DNA of 64,000 nucleotides from Campylobacter sputorum subsp. sputorum (GTDB lineage Bacteria; Campylobacterota; Campylobacteria; Campylobacterales; Campylobacteraceae). Below, one piece after another: positions 55,096 to 64,000 of the stretch. Where the stretch lies: assembly GCF_008245005.1 (NCBI RefSeq), contig NZ_CP043427.1, positions 806,001-870,000 on the forward strand. The letters run 5' to 3'. The notes under the pieces are model-generated. The model was not told the origin of the DNA. It saw nothing but the letters and a program-made list of their open reading frames with translations, and ran no database searches. Position 1 is the first letter of the stretch; the number at the start of each line of letters is the position of its first letter. Both the position numbers and the translations under genes were made by a program.

Positions 55096-57192
55096 ATGAA
55101 AAAAATATTTTTGATTTTAGGTAGCGTTATCGCTTTGTTAATACTTCTAATTATGTTTTTATTTTCTAGCACAGGAAATAATATAATCAAACCATATGTT
55201 GAGAAAATGATAAAAGAAAAGAGCGGATATGATGTAAAATTTGAAACATTTAGGATCGGTTTTTCTGATTTAAATTTAAAAGGCGATATAAATAAAGAGA
55301 TATTTTTAAATTTAAATGGACCTTATTCTATATTTTCAAGAAGTTTTGATGTTGAATATAAAGTAGATATAAAAAATTTAAAAAGCTTTGGACTTGAGCT
55401 TAATGAAAATATGAATTTATATGGTAAAGTAAGTGGAAATATAAATAATTTCAACGCAAATGCAAGTGGAAAATTTTTAGATAGTGATGTAAAAATAATG
55501 GCAAATATCATAGATATGAAGCCATATACTTTAAAAATAGATGCAAATGGATTAAATTTAGCCAAAGCCTTACCTCTTGCCAAACAGCCATTATATGCCT
55601 TTGGTAGTGTTGATATAAATGCAGATATTCAAAACGCACAAGGTAAAGCTACCATAAATGCAAAAGATATAAGATTGAACGAAAAAGTTTTTAAAAATGA
55701 TTTAAATATATCTTTGCCTCAAAATACTATGCTAAGCGGCATTAGCGAGTTAAAAATGCAAGGCGAAACTATAAATGCTAAAACATATTTAAACTCAAAT
55801 TTAAATTTAGAAGCAAGTGCTAAAAACACAACTATAAATTTAAAAACAAAACATATAGATAGTGATTTTGATATAAAATTAAATGATCTTTCCAAGCTTG
55901 AACCATTTACTAAACAAAAATTGATTGGAAATTTAGACATACTTGGTGCTATTAGTATAGAAGATAAAAAATTATCACTTTTTGATGCAAAAGTTTTAGG
56001 TTTAGATGGAGATATAAAAGCAAATGTAAAAGATGAAAATTTGCAAATCAAGCTTAAAGATGTTAGTTTGTCAAAAGTTTTAAAAATGCTAAATCAACCA
56101 AATTTATCTAGCGGAAAAATAAATGCAGACATAAGCTCAAATATAAGCTTTAACGATGTAAGCGGAGCTGCAAATATAAAAGAAGCTCTTTTAAATAAAA
56201 CACAACTAGATAGCATAACTGGTAAAAATTTTCCAAACAATCTAACATATAATTTTGATATGAATTTTGATAAAAAAGATGACGCTATAAAAGCAAAAGC
56301 AAATTTAGATAGTAAAATTGCAAAATTTGATATAAAAAATACAACTATAAAAAATGGTGAAGTTAGCTCAGATTATACTTTAAATATTTCTGATTTAAAT
56401 GAATTATCATTTTTAACAAATACAAAATTAAAAGGAAATTTTGTTGCAAATGGAAGTACAACTATACAAAATGGAAAATTTTTAACATCATTAACTTCAA
56501 ATTTTCTTAATGGAAATTTAAAAATAGATATAAAAAATGACAATTTTAACAAAACTGGTTTTGACGCCTTGATACTAACTTCAAATTTTAAAAATTTTGA
56601 TATGAAAAAACTAACAGATATGCTAGGATATAAACATATATATGATGGCATTGGAAATGCTAGTTTTAACTATGATTTAAACAAAGCTTATGGAAGCTTT
56701 TCTTTAGATATAAATGATGGTGCGATAGCTAGTAATGAGTTTATAAATATATTAAAAGCTTTAAGTCAAGGTAGTTTTGAAGCAGCTGTTTTTGATAAGA
56801 CTGATGTAAACGGAACTATAAAAAGCAATATTGTAAATTTTGATGCATGGATTGGAAATAGCGGAAAAAGCGGTAAAAAAAGTAAAGGTTCATTTAATAT
56901 AGATGATGGAAATATAAATTTAATTACATCTAAAATTTATATACCAGTAAGGGGAAATATAGAAAAAACAGATATATCTATAGATATAACAGGAACTACA
57001 AAAGAGCCTAAATATAATGTAAGTTCGCAGTATTTAAAGTCAAAATTCTCAAGAAAACTTAACAAGGGGTTAGATAAACTTTTTGGTACAAATAGTGTAG
57101 ATACTAATAATACTACAAATTTAGATCAAAATGCCTCATCAAAAGATGTGGCAAAAGATGCGATTAAAGGTATTTTAAAAGGGCTATTTTAG
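55096..57192 (+). CDS. AsmA-like envelope protein
   Basis: A 698-aa protein with an N-terminal membrane anchor (about residues 4-27) followed by a long periplasmic part. That part is made of repeated beta strands, with many N, D, K and S residues and few aromatics, e.g. L-N-A and I-N-A-D-I elements. It matches the AsmA/TamB-like superfamily of bridge proteins thought to move phospholipids to the outer membrane. A similar gene lies next to groES in C. jejuni (Cj1219). The ATG follows AAAGGG. It overlaps the convergent protease gene by nine bases. Confidence 0.78.
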   Translation: MKKIFLILGSVIALLILLIMFLFSSTGNNIIKPYVEKMIKEKSGYDVKFETFRIGFSDLNLKGDINKEIFLNLNGPYSIFSRSFDVEYKVDIKNLKSFGLELNENMNLYGKVSGNINNFNANASGKFLDSDVKIMANIIDMKPYTLKIDANGLNLAKALPLAKQPLYAFGSVDINADIQNAQGKATINAKDIRLNEKVFKNDLNISLPQNTMLSGISELKMQGETINAKTYLNSNLNLEASAKNTTINLKTKHIDSDFDIKLNDLSKLEPFTKQKLIGNLDILGAISIEDKKLSLFDAKVLGLDGDIKANVKDENLQIKLKDVSLSKVLKMLNQPNLSSGKINADISSNISFNDVSGAANIKEALLNKTQLDSITGKNFPNNLTYNFDMNFDKKDDAIKAKANLDSKIAKFDIKNTTIKNGEVSSDYTLNISDLNELSFLTNTKLKGNFVANGSTTIQNGKFLTSLTSNFLNGNLKIDIKNDNFNKTGFDALILTSNFKNFDMKKLTDMLGYKHIYDGIGNASFNYDLNKAYGSFSLDINDGAIASNEFINILKALSQGSFEAAVFDKTDVNGTIKSNIVNFDAWIGNSGKSGKKSKGSFNIDDGNINLITSKIYIPVRGNIEKTDISIDITGTTKEPKYNVSSQYLKSKFSRKLNKGLDKLFGTNSVDTNNTTNLDQNASSKDVAKDAIKGILKGLF

Positions 57193-57627
57193 TTCTTTAT
57201 CTAATAATTTAATTTTATCTAGAGCCAAATTTGCCGAGTGCAAGGCATTTTTACTAAGTCCTTCTTTAAAGTCTAAAACATTTTCAAGAAGGACTGAAAT
57301 ACCTAAAAATATAGTTTTTAAGCATATTGTTCTAAGATAGCTCAGTAAAACTGGAGCAGGCAGATTATGCGTTGAATATATATATGTTTTTTCATCGCTA
57401 ATATCTAAAAATTCGCTTACACCTTCTTTAAAACCACTCATAGCATCAGCTACTACTAAAATATCTGGAGCGAAATTTCTAATAGCTTCAAACTCATTTT
57501 CTGGCACATCTTCGCCATAAAATACTTTCCAATCTTTTAGTTCTTTTTCTACTAATTTTCCTAAATATAAAGCTATTCCATCATCACCTCTTAGGCTATT
57601 TCCTATGCATAAAAGTGCTTTTTTCAT
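57184..57627 (-). CDS. HycI-like hydrogenase maturation endopeptidase (M52)
   Basis: These proteases remove a C-terminal peptide from the large [NiFe]-hydrogenase subunit after nickel insertion. The 147-aa protein has the N-terminal C-I-G-N-S-L-R-G-D-D-G motif with the metal-binding aspartate, V-V-A-D-A-M with the second acidic residue, and S-T-H-N-L-P with the histidine. The S-T-H-x-L-P form is typical of HycI, which serves group 4 (Ech/Hyc/Hyf-like) hydrogenases. No hydrogenase gene is in the window. Confidence 0.85.
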   Translation of the reverse strand: MKKALLCIGNSLRGDDGIALYLGKLVEKELKDWKVFYGEDVPENEFEAIRNFAPDILVVADAMSGFKEGVSEFLDISDEKTYIYSTHNLPAPVLLSYLRTICLKTIFLGISVLLENVLDFKEGLSKNALHSANLALDKIKLLDKELK

Positions 57628-57763
57628 ATAAAACCTTATTTTAAATTTAGAAGTAAGTTTATCTAAAAAACTAAAAAATAGTTTTAAATTATAAATTATT
57701 TTAATAAAATATTAAATTTTTAATAGTATATTTTCACGAAATTTTTAAATAAGGATATAAATA

Positions 57764-58168
57764 ATGAAAAATATGGGAGAACCAAAAATAAAAATAGTTG
57801 CAATGCCAAGCGATACGAATCCAGCTGGAAATATATTTGGCGGATGGATTATGTCTCAGATAGATTTAGCTGGAGCTATAGCAGCAAGAGAGTTGGCACC
57901 TGAGAGAGTTGTTACTATTTCTATGAAAGAAGCTGTTTTTAATGAGCCTGTTTATATAGGCGATATCGTTAGTTGCTATGCAAAAGTAGTTAGTGTCGGT
58001 AGAACTTCTATAACAACAGTTGTAAAAGTAGTTGTTCAAAGATTAACTAAAGAAAATACAACAATTTGCGTTCCAGTAACTACGGCAGAAGTTGTATATG
58101 TAAGTGTAAATAAGGCTGGCGAGAAAAAACCTATAGACGATGATTTAAAAAGACTTCACGGATTTTAA
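57764..58168 (+). CDS. YciA-type acyl-CoA thioesterase
   Basis: A 134-aa hot-dog-fold enzyme that hydrolyses acyl-CoA thioesters. The motifs P-S-D-T-N-P-A-G-N-I-F-G-G-W-I-M-S-Q-I-D-L-A-G (catalytic Asn and Asp region) and M-K-E-A-V-F-N-E-P-V-Y-I-G-D match YciA. C. jejuni Cj0915 is, I believe, the corresponding gene. It is stand-alone and followed by a hairpin. Confidence 0.9.
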   Translation: MKNMGEPKIKIVAMPSDTNPAGNIFGGWIMSQIDLAGAIAARELAPERVVTISMKEAVFNEPVYIGDIVSCYAKVVSVGRTSITTVVKVVVQRLTKENTTICVPVTTAEVVYVSVNKAGEKKPIDDDLKRLHGF

Positions 58169-58194
58169 AAGCTATCCCAAAAAGAGATAGCTTT
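58168..58194. terminator. Bidirectional hairpin between the thioesterase and hsp20 genes
   Basis: A 9-bp stem (AAAGCTATC at 58168-58176 with GATAGCTTT at 58186-58194) and a 9-base loop between convergent genes. Confidence 0.75.
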
Positions 58195-58198
58195 GAGT

Positions 58199-58606
58199 TT
58201 ATTTAATTTCTATTTTTTTACTTTGAGATGTAATTTCAGCTTTTGGCAAGAAAATCTCTAGCACACCATCTTCTTGTTTTGCTTGAATGTTGGCAGTATC
58301 TATATCTTTTGATATACTAAAACTTCTTTCAAATTTACCAAAAAAACTCTCTGTTTTGTGATATTTTTCATCTTTTTGTTCGCTTTTAAATTTTCTTTCG
58401 CCAGATATTTTCAAAATACCATCATTTAATTCTATATTTACATCTTCTTTTTTAATTCCAGGAAGATCAACTTCTATGTTATAACCTTTTTCATCTTCTC
58501 TTAAATTTACCATAGGTTTGAAGTTTTCACTTCTATTTACCATAGAAAAAAATCCATCTTCAAACGGATTTAAACTAAACAACGGGCTGTAATTTGTAAC
58601 TTTCAT
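58199..58606 (-). CDS. Small heat-shock protein, Hsp20 family
   Basis: A 135-aa alpha-crystallin-domain holdase chaperone. The domain spans about residues 35-130: Y-N-I-E-V-D-L-P-G-I-K-K-E-D-V-N-I, L-K-I-S-G-E-R-K, F-G-K-F-E-R-S-F and the conserved A-x-x-x-x-G-V-L-x-I-x-L-P-K form (Q-E-D-G-V-L-E-I-F-L-P-K). GGAG precedes the start. A CIRCE-like palindrome 78 bases upstream predicts HrcA repression shared with groESL. Confidence 0.95.
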   Translation of the reverse strand: MKVTNYSPLFSLNPFEDGFFSMVNRSENFKPMVNLREDEKGYNIEVDLPGIKKEDVNIELNDGILKISGERKFKSEQKDEKYHKTESFFGKFERSFSISKDIDTANIQAKQEDGVLEIFLPKAEITSQSKKIEIK

Positions 58607-58683
58607 TTTATTCTCCTTTATTTTATTTATTTAATTAAGTTGAGCGTATTATACTAAATATTTTTATATTTGTCAAGTATTTT

Positions 58684-58710
58684 TTAGCACTTTATATATA
58701 TAAGTGCTAA
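58684..58710. promoter_or_regulatory. CIRCE-like operator between hsp20 and manB
   Basis: TTAGCACTT (58684-58692), a 9-base spacer of alternating T and A, then AAGTGCTAA (58702-58710). The arms are perfect complements and match the CIRCE consensus at eight of nine positions each, with the canonical 9-base spacing. The site is 78 bases upstream of hsp20 and 82 bases from the divergent phosphomannomutase gene. Confidence 0.82.
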
Positions 58711-58791
58711 AAAATAGTATAAATTATCCTTTTTATCAATTATTTATCAAAATTTAAATATGATTACAAATTATTTTATAAAAGGAAAATT

Positions 58792-60168
58792 ATGATAGAT
58801 CAAATTTTTAGAGAATACGATATAAGAGGCGTATTTAATGATGATTTAAATGAGAGCTGTGTTAAGTTAATAGGGTTAAAACTCGGTAAAATCATGCAAG
58901 AAAAAGGTGTAAAAACGCTAAGTATAGGATATGATGCAAGACTTAGCAGAAATGATCTTTTTTCTTGGCTTGTTAGCGGGCTTAAAAAAAATGATATAAA
59001 AATTTTTGATATAGGAATGGCTCCAACACCTGTTGGTTATTTTAGCGTTTTTAGTGAAAAATTTGATGCAAATATTATGATAACAGGATCTCATAATCCA
59101 AAAGAATACAATGGATTTAAGATTACAATTTTTAAAGATAGTTATTTTGGCAAAGATTTGCAATATCTTAAAAACTTGGTAATCGATGCTTTAAATCAAA
59201 ATTTAGATAAAGATATAAAAATAGATGCAAATATAGAAAAATACGATATTTTAAGTGAATATATAAATTTCTTTGTAAAAGAATTTTCTCATTTAAAAGA
59301 CTTTAAAATTCCTTTTGTGGCCGATTGTGCAAATGGAGCTGCCGGTATAACTCTTGGTGAAATTTGTAAAAGATTAAATTTAAACTCAACTATTCTTTAT
59401 GAAAAACCAGATGGAAATTTCCCAAATCACCATCCAGATCCAACTATACAAGAAAATTTAAAAGATGTAAAAAAATATATGTCAGAAAATAACTTAAATT
59501 TAGGTATAGCTTTCGATGGAGATGCTGATAGAGTTGCAGTTTTAACGCCAATTAGAGATATCAAAGGAGATGAGCTTGCTTGTCTTTTTACTCTAAATAT
59601 GAAAAATCCAAGAGTTTTAGGAGAGGTAAAATGCTCTAAGATTATGTTTGATTATATAGACAAAATAGGCAAAAGCTTCATAGGAAAAACTGGGCATAGT
59701 AACATAAAAAAAGCTATGAAAGAGCTAAACATAGATTTAGCAGCCGAAGTTAGCGGGCATATATTTTTCAAAGAGAGATATTTTGGTTTTGATGATGCAA
59801 TGTATGCTATGATGAGGGTTTTAGAACTTGTTTATCTTGGGTATAATTTAGATGATGAACTTGATAAACTACCAAAACTTTATAGTACAGATGAAATAAA
59901 AGTAAAAACAAGCGAAGAGAATAAATTTAAAATCATAGAAATTTTAAAAGATAAAATAAAAAGTGGCTTAAAAGATCTTCCGCCGATAAAAGAACTTATA
60001 GAAATAGATGGCATAAGAGTTCATTTTGATGAAGGCTGGGCGTTAGTAAGAGCGTCAAATACCACTCCTGTTTTAGTTACTAGATTTGAAGCAAACTCAA
60101 AAGAGTTTTTAGAAAAAATGCAAAAAATATTTAGTTTAGTTTTAGATGATATAAAATCTAGTTTATAA
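58792..60168 (+). CDS. manB: Phosphomannomutase/phosphoglucomutase
   Basis: An alpha-D-phosphohexomutase that interconverts mannose-6-P or glucose-6-P with the 1-phosphate for surface polysaccharide synthesis. The 458-aa protein has F-R-E-Y-D-I-R-G at the start, the phosphoserine loop T-G-S-H-N-P-K-E-Y-N-G, the metal loop D-G-D-A-D-R, the sugar loop E-V-S-G-H and the C-terminal R-A-S-N-T-T phosphate-binding motif. The dual-specificity (AlgC/ManB) type is inferred from length. AAAGGAAAA precedes the ATG. Confidence 0.9.
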   Translation: MIDQIFREYDIRGVFNDDLNESCVKLIGLKLGKIMQEKGVKTLSIGYDARLSRNDLFSWLVSGLKKNDIKIFDIGMAPTPVGYFSVFSEKFDANIMITGSHNPKEYNGFKITIFKDSYFGKDLQYLKNLVIDALNQNLDKDIKIDANIEKYDILSEYINFFVKEFSHLKDFKIPFVADCANGAAGITLGEICKRLNLNSTILYEKPDGNFPNHHPDPTIQENLKDVKKYMSENNLNLGIAFDGDADRVAVLTPIRDIKGDELACLFTLNMKNPRVLGEVKCSKIMFDYIDKIGKSFIGKTGHSNIKKAMKELNIDLAAEVSGHIFFKERYFGFDDAMYAMMRVLELVYLGYNLDDELDKLPKLYSTDEIKVKTSEENKFKIIEILKDKIKSGLKDLPPIKELIEIDGIRVHFDEGWALVRASNTTPVLVTRFEANSKEFLEKMQKIFSLVLDDIKSSL

Positions 60169-60195
60169 ATTTAGTTTAGTAAATTTGGATAAGTT

Positions 60196-61497
60196 TTGTT
60201 AGATAAAGTTTTAGAAATTTTAAAAACATCAAATCTGTTTTTAACGGGTGGTGGTGGTGTTGGAAAGAGTTATTTGGTTTTAGAAATTATAAAACATTAT
60301 CAAAAAAACTCAAAAAAAGTTATAGTACTTGGAAGCACCGGTATAAGTGCAGTTGGCATAGGTGGAGTTACTCTTCATAGTTTTTTTAAGATAGGAATTT
60401 GTTCAAATTATGAAGAGTTAAAAATTTATGATAAGAAAAATAAACAGAAATTAAAAGAATTAAATGAAATTTTAAAGAGTTGTGATCTTATAGTTATAGA
60501 TGAAATTTCTATGGTTTCAGCCGATATTATGGAACTTATTTATTATCGCATTGCAAATAGCGAATTTAATGGTAAGTTTATATTAGTTGGAGATTTTTAT
60601 CAACTTCCGCCAGTGAAAAAGCAATCATTAAATACCCTTTTTGATTTAACTTACGCTTTTTCATCCAATGCTTGGAATAATTTAAATTTAGTAAATATCG
60701 AACTTTGTGGCTCAAAAAGAACAGATGATAAAATATTTTATGATTTTCTTTCAAAGCTAAGAGTTGGAAATGTCGGGGTTAATGAGATAATTTATCTCAA
60801 ATCTTTTTTAAAAAATAATATAAATTACGATGATTCAAGTGTGCTTTTTGGGACTAATGCCGAAGTTGATAAACTAAATATGATAAAACTTCAAAGCATT
60901 GATTCTCAGCTTGAAATCTCTAGCGGTTATTTTGAAATTTACGATGAAAATTTAAATGAAAATATATTGCAAAAGTGGATAAATAACCTAAATATAACAG
61001 ATGAGTTAAAAATAAAAATAGGTGCAAAAATCATATTTACTACAAATAAATGGGGTGAGTTTTTTAATGGTCAAAGAGGCGAGATAGTTGATATCATTAA
61101 AAATTACGATACTATAGATTTTGTTAAAGTTTTGATGGAAAATGGAAATACCATAGATATCATTAGGCAAAAATATGATTTAAGTGAATATGCCTTTGAT
61201 GGTAATGAAATGAAAGAAAATGTAAGAGCCAGTTATTTTCAGTTTCCTTTCAAATTAGCTTATGCTATAACTATACACAAATCACAAGGAATGAGTATAA
61301 ATAATCTTACTTGTAATCTTGATAAAATTTTTGTCTCAGGACAGCTTTATGTGGCACTTTCTCGCTCTAGTAATCCAAAAAATTTAAAAATAATTTTTAA
61401 TAGAAGTGAAAACTTTGAAAATTATATTAAAAAAAATGCTACAATAAATTCCGAAGTTGCTAATTTTTATGCAAAAAATAGCTTTATAAATTTATAG
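60196..61497 (+). CDS. Pif1-like DNA helicase
   Basis: A 433-aa superfamily 1B 5'-3' helicase. Motifs: Walker A L-T-G-G-G-G-V-G-K-S near the N-terminus, G-S-T-G-I-S-A-V, Walker B V-I-D-E-I-S-M-V, L-V-G-D-F-Y-Q-L-P-P, and near the C-terminus A-I-T-I-H-K-S-Q-G-M-S and Y-V-A-L-S-R-S. Pif1-type helicases unwind G-quadruplexes and R-loops. The start is a TTG with GGATAAG upstream. C. jejuni Cj0945c is, as I recall, the same gene in the same neighbourhood. Confidence 0.88.
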   Translation: MLDKVLEILKTSNLFLTGGGGVGKSYLVLEIIKHYQKNSKKVIVLGSTGISAVGIGGVTLHSFFKIGICSNYEELKIYDKKNKQKLKELNEILKSCDLIVIDEISMVSADIMELIYYRIANSEFNGKFILVGDFYQLPPVKKQSLNTLFDLTYAFSSNAWNNLNLVNIELCGSKRTDDKIFYDFLSKLRVGNVGVNEIIYLKSFLKNNINYDDSSVLFGTNAEVDKLNMIKLQSIDSQLEISSGYFEIYDENLNENILQKWINNLNITDELKIKIGAKIIFTTNKWGEFFNGQRGEIVDIIKNYDTIDFVKVLMENGNTIDIIRQKYDLSEYAFDGNEMKENVRASYFQFPFKLAYAITIHKSQGMSINNLTCNLDKIFVSGQLYVALSRSSNPKNLKIIFNRSENFENYIKKNATINSEVANFYAKNSFINL

Positions 61498-61505
61498 GAG
61501 TTATT

Positions 61506-62063
61506 ATGAAAGTTTTATTTTGCCTTTTAGTTTTTTTGTCTTTTAGTTTTAGCGAGGGGATAAATATAGAAAATTTTGAAACAAATTTATACTCAAAAGC
61601 TGGAAAAAACAACATTAGAAAAGTTTCTTTGAGTGTTGAACTTATAGGAAGAGATCTGATGGAAAATAAAGGTAAAATTTTAGATAGTATAAATGTTATC
61701 ATAAGTAGCTATTTTGTAGAAGATATAATGACTTCCAAAGGTAAAGAAAACTTTAAAAATATGGTTTTAGAATACGCTAGAAAGCGATATAATGTTGATT
61801 TAGAAGCCATGTATATCATAGAATTAAAAACCATAAGCGAGCCAAGTATGGATGAGATAATAGCTGCTATTAGATCAACTGACATTTGTAAAACTATGGA
61901 AAATAAACAACCGCATAATCCACCTCAAACTATACAAAATTTAGAACAAAAACCAAATCAAAGCGAATTTTACAATGGCGGTAATAGCACACAAAGTCCA
62001 AATTTAAAAGAATATGATATCACCAAAGATCCAAATTTCGGTAAGGATTTTGGAGAAAATTAA
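61506..62063 (+). CDS. Exported FliL-like protein
   Basis: A 185-aa protein with a signal peptide (L-F-C-L-L-V-F-L-S-F-S-F-S). Residues about 33-110 follow the FliL pattern: V-S-L-S-V-E-L, then a long helix K-I-L-D-S-I-N-V-I-I-S-S-Y-F-V-E-D-I-M-T-S-K-G-K-E-N-F-K and a strand Y-I-I-E-L-K. FliL sits by the flagellar stator, so a motility or stator-like scaffold role is possible. The C-terminal 50 residues are Pro/Asn/Gln-rich and probably disordered. A GGAG site precedes it, eight bases after the helicase gene. Confidence 0.5.
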   Translation: MKVLFCLLVFLSFSFSEGINIENFETNLYSKAGKNNIRKVSLSVELIGRDLMENKGKILDSINVIISSYFVEDIMTSKGKENFKNMVLEYARKRYNVDLEAMYIIELKTISEPSMDEIIAAIRSTDICKTMENKQPHNPPQTIQNLEQKPNQSEFYNGGNSTQSPNLKEYDITKDPNFGKDFGEN

Positions 62064-62572
62064 TTTTTAACTATATCGTAGTTATCTGGAATATTTGGAA
62101 TAAAATCATTCCTATCTATAGAAATATCTTTTTGTGTATTGCTTAGCTTTATTTCTACAAAATTATCTAATTTATCTTTATATGTGATAACGCTTGGAAG
62201 TGAGTTTTGAAATTTAACTTTATAAGTTATTCCATCGTGGATTGCTTGATATTCATCTGCTGATATTTTTTTTGCACTTTTTAAAATTTTAGTTAAATTT
62301 GGACTATCTTTTAAGCTTGAAACTATAACTTGCTCTAAATCAGGTTCAACAATCATAACTTTATCATAACCAAAATATATCGTTTTATTTGTTGGTTCTA
62401 TGTAGTTCCAAACAGCTTTATTATCATCTGTTGCACTAAAGCTTCCTTTATAAATAATCTTTGCTTTACCACTTGTTACTGTTTGTATAAAGTCGCTTTT
62501 TAAGCTCATAAAATCAAGATCATTTGCAAAAACCATAGCACAAAATACAAATAAGATAGATATTTTTTTCAT
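62060..62572 (-). CDS. lolA: Outer-membrane lipoprotein carrier protein LolA
   Basis: LolA ferries lipoproteins across the periplasm. The 170-aa protein has a signal peptide (I-S-I-L-F-V-F-C-A-M-V-F-A), then the fold pattern L-K-S-D-F-I-Q-T-V, K-G-S-F-S-A-T and W-N-Y-I-E-P-T-N-K and Y-D-K-V-M-I-V-E-P. It is divergent from secA and overlaps the FliL-like gene by four bases at its 3' end, matching the Cj0943 neighbourhood as I recall. Confidence 0.88.
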   Translation of the reverse strand: MKKISILFVFCAMVFANDLDFMSLKSDFIQTVTSGKAKIIYKGSFSATDDNKAVWNYIEPTNKTIYFGYDKVMIVEPDLEQVIVSSLKDSPNLTKILKSAKKISADEYQAIHDGITYKVKFQNSLPSVITYKDKLDNFVEIKLSNTQKDISIDRNDFIPNIPDNYDIVKN

Positions 62573-62681
62573 TGTAGATGCCTTTTAAATTTGAAGCAAA
62601 TACTATCATTAAAAATTAAACAATAAATAAAATAAACTATGATAGAATATTAGCTTAAATTTAAAAAAAGGTGTTTATATA

Positions 62682-64000
62682 ATGATTTCAGCAATTAGAA
62701 AAGTTTTTGGAACAAAAAATGATAGAGAAGTAAAAAAATATTTTTCAAAGATAAAAGCCATTAATGCTTTAGAATCAAAATATCAAAATTATAGCGATGA
62801 TGAGCTAAAATCAACTTTTAATGCTTTAAGAGAAGATATAAAAAATGGTAAAAAAACTCAAAATGAAGTTTTAAATGATGTTTTTGCCATAGTTAGAGAA
62901 TCATCAAAAAGAGTTTTAAATATGAGGCATTTTGATGTTCAACTCATCGGAGGCATGGTTTTAAATGACGGAAAGATTGCTGAGATGAAAACAGGCGAGG
63001 GTAAGACTTTGGTGGCTACACTTCCTGTTGTTTTAAATGCAATGAGTGGCAAGGGCGTTCATGTTGTTACTGTAAATGATTATCTTGCCAAAAGAGACGC
63101 ACAGCAAATGGGTGTTTTATATAACTTTTTGGGGCTTAGTGTTGGTGTTGTATTAAATAGTATTCACGATGACAAAAGTAGGCAAGAAGCTTATGGTGCT
63201 GATATAACTTATGGAACAAATAACGAGTTTGGTTTTGATTATCTCCGTGATAATATGAAATTTTCAGCAGATCAAAAAGTCCAAAGAGAACACAATTTTG
63301 TAATAGTTGATGAAGTTGATAGTATTTTAATAGATGAAGCAAGAACACCGCTAATAATATCTGGTCCAACAAATAGAACTTTAGATGGATATATAAGGGC
63401 AAATGAAGTTGCAAAACAAATGATAAGGGGCGAAGCTCCCAAAACTCCAGAGGAAAAAGCAACTGGGGATTTTACTATAGATGAAAAAAACAAAACCGTA
63501 ATGATAACAGAAGAAGGCATTACAAAAGCAGAAAAACTTTTTGGGGTAGAAAATCTTTATAGTTTAGATAATGCAATCTTAAGCCATCATTTAGATCAAG
63601 CATTAAAAGCTCATAATATATTTCACAAAGATGTTGATTATGTAGTAAGAAACGGGGAAATAGTAATAGTTGATGAATTTACAGGAAGACTTAGTGAGGG
63701 GAGGCGTTATAGCGAGGGTCTTCATCAAGCACTAGAAGCAAAAGAGAGTGTTAAAATTCAAGAAGAAAGCCAAACTTTAGCTGATATTACTTTTCAAAAT
63801 TATTTTAGACTTTATGAAAAACTTTCTGGCATGACAGGAACAGCACAAACCGAAGCTACTGAGTTTTCTCAAATTTATGGATTAGATGTTATATCCATTC
63901 CGACAAATGTGCCTGTTATAAGAAAAGATCAAAATGACCTTATTTATAAAACAGAAAGAGAGAAATTTGAAGCAGTTATAAAAGAGATAAGAAGGGCAAA
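62682..64000 (+). CDS. secA: Preprotein translocase ATPase SecA (partial, 3' end missing)
   Basis: SecA drives Sec-dependent export. The visible 439 codons start [11 protein letters not shown]. They contain [11 protein letters not shown], Walker [17 protein letters not shown] and [16 protein letters not shown]. The DEVD box follows ([17 protein letters not shown]), and then S-G-M-T-G-T-A in the preprotein-crosslinking and helicase region. The gene runs off the right edge with about half remaining. It is divergent from lolA. Confidence 0.97.
   Translation, partial: MISAIRKVFGTKNDREVKKYFSKIKAINALESKYQNYSDDELKSTFNALREDIKNGKKTQNEVLNDVFAIVRESSKRVLNMRHFDVQLIGGMVLNDGKIAEMKTGEGKTLVATLPVVLNAMSGKGVHVVTVNDYLAKRDAQQMGVLYNFLGLSVGVVLNSIHDDKSRQEAYGADITYGTNNEFGFDYLRDNMKFSADQKVQREHNFVIVDEVDSILIDEARTPLIISGPTNRTLDGYIRANEVAKQMIRGEAPKTPEEKATGDFTIDEKNKTVMITEEGITKAEKLFGVENLYSLDNAILSHHLDQALKAHNIFHKDVDYVVRNGEIVIVDEFTGRLSEGRRYSEGLHQALEAKESVKIQEESQTLADITFQNYFRLYEKLSGMTGTAQTEATEFSQIYGLDVISIPTNVPVIRKDQNDLIYKTEREKFEAVIKEIRRA

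Noticed and set aside
60250-60265. GGTGGTGGTGGT run in the Pif1-like gene as a variable repeat
   Set aside because: It encodes the Walker A glycines and is explained by protein function.

Overview
This 64 kb window is AT-rich chromosomal DNA from a member of the Campylobacterota, almost certainly a Campylobacter species. The basis is the very low GC content, the codon use, and gene neighbourhoods that match Campylobacter jejuni blocks as I remember them: aat-clpA-clpS, smpB-ispE-csrA-truB-uvrD-pepF, sstT/metK, nadE-lpxK-thrC-kdsB, lldEFG/lctP, groES-asmA, and pif1-fliL-like-lolA-secA. The species cannot be fixed from this sequence. I saw no insertion sequence, prophage, tRNA gene, CRISPR array or long poly-G phase-variation tract.

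Layout. 1-881: the first codons of a leftward gene and a leftward cas6-like gene. 900-5220: a long leader, a complete 23S rRNA, a long spacer and 5S rRNA, with no 16S or tRNA upstream. 5220-7880: AT-rich, gene-poor DNA with a 63-bp direct repeat, a comEA-like gene with an apparent C-terminal frameshift and a small lipoprotein gene. 7.9-16.8 kb: dgkA, a small lipoprotein, cmoB, a hot-dog-fold protein, an MBL hydrolase, then a rightward run nadE - DegT-like protein lacking the PLP lysine - lpxK - argB - thrC - kdsB - ygbA-like. 16.8-27.1 kb: leftward housekeeping genes, including the N-degron module aat-clpA-clpS. 27.2-31.3 kb: a broken gene, sstT, metK and an aspartate racemase-like gene. 31.5-36 kb: L-lactate oxidation (lldEFG) convergent with lactate permease (lctP). 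36.2-42.9 kb: a YbiT-type ABC-F ATPase, a lipoprotein joining a C40 and an M15 peptidase, and a TonB-dependent receptor behind a Fur-box-like operator.

43.6-49.8 kb holds the most distinctive block. It is a tightly packed leftward operon: a Dba-like small protein, a DsbB/DsbI-type membrane protein, a beta-propeller-like secreted protein, a Tat-exported molybdopterin oxidoreductase, its four-cluster ferredoxin subunit, a TorD-type chaperone and an NrfD-type membrane anchor. This suggests a respiratory molybdoenzyme made together with its own disulfide-forming module. 50.0-53.0 kb carries two unfamiliar genes, one possibly replication-initiator-like and one a large membrane protein. 53.0-58.7 kb contains groES-groEL under a CIRCE element and an hsp20 gene under a CIRCE-like perfect palindrome, which suggests shared HrcA control, with an AsmA-like gene, an orphan HycI-like protease and a thioesterase between them. 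58.8-64 kb: phosphomannomutase, Pif1-like helicase, a FliL-like protein, lolA and the start of secA.
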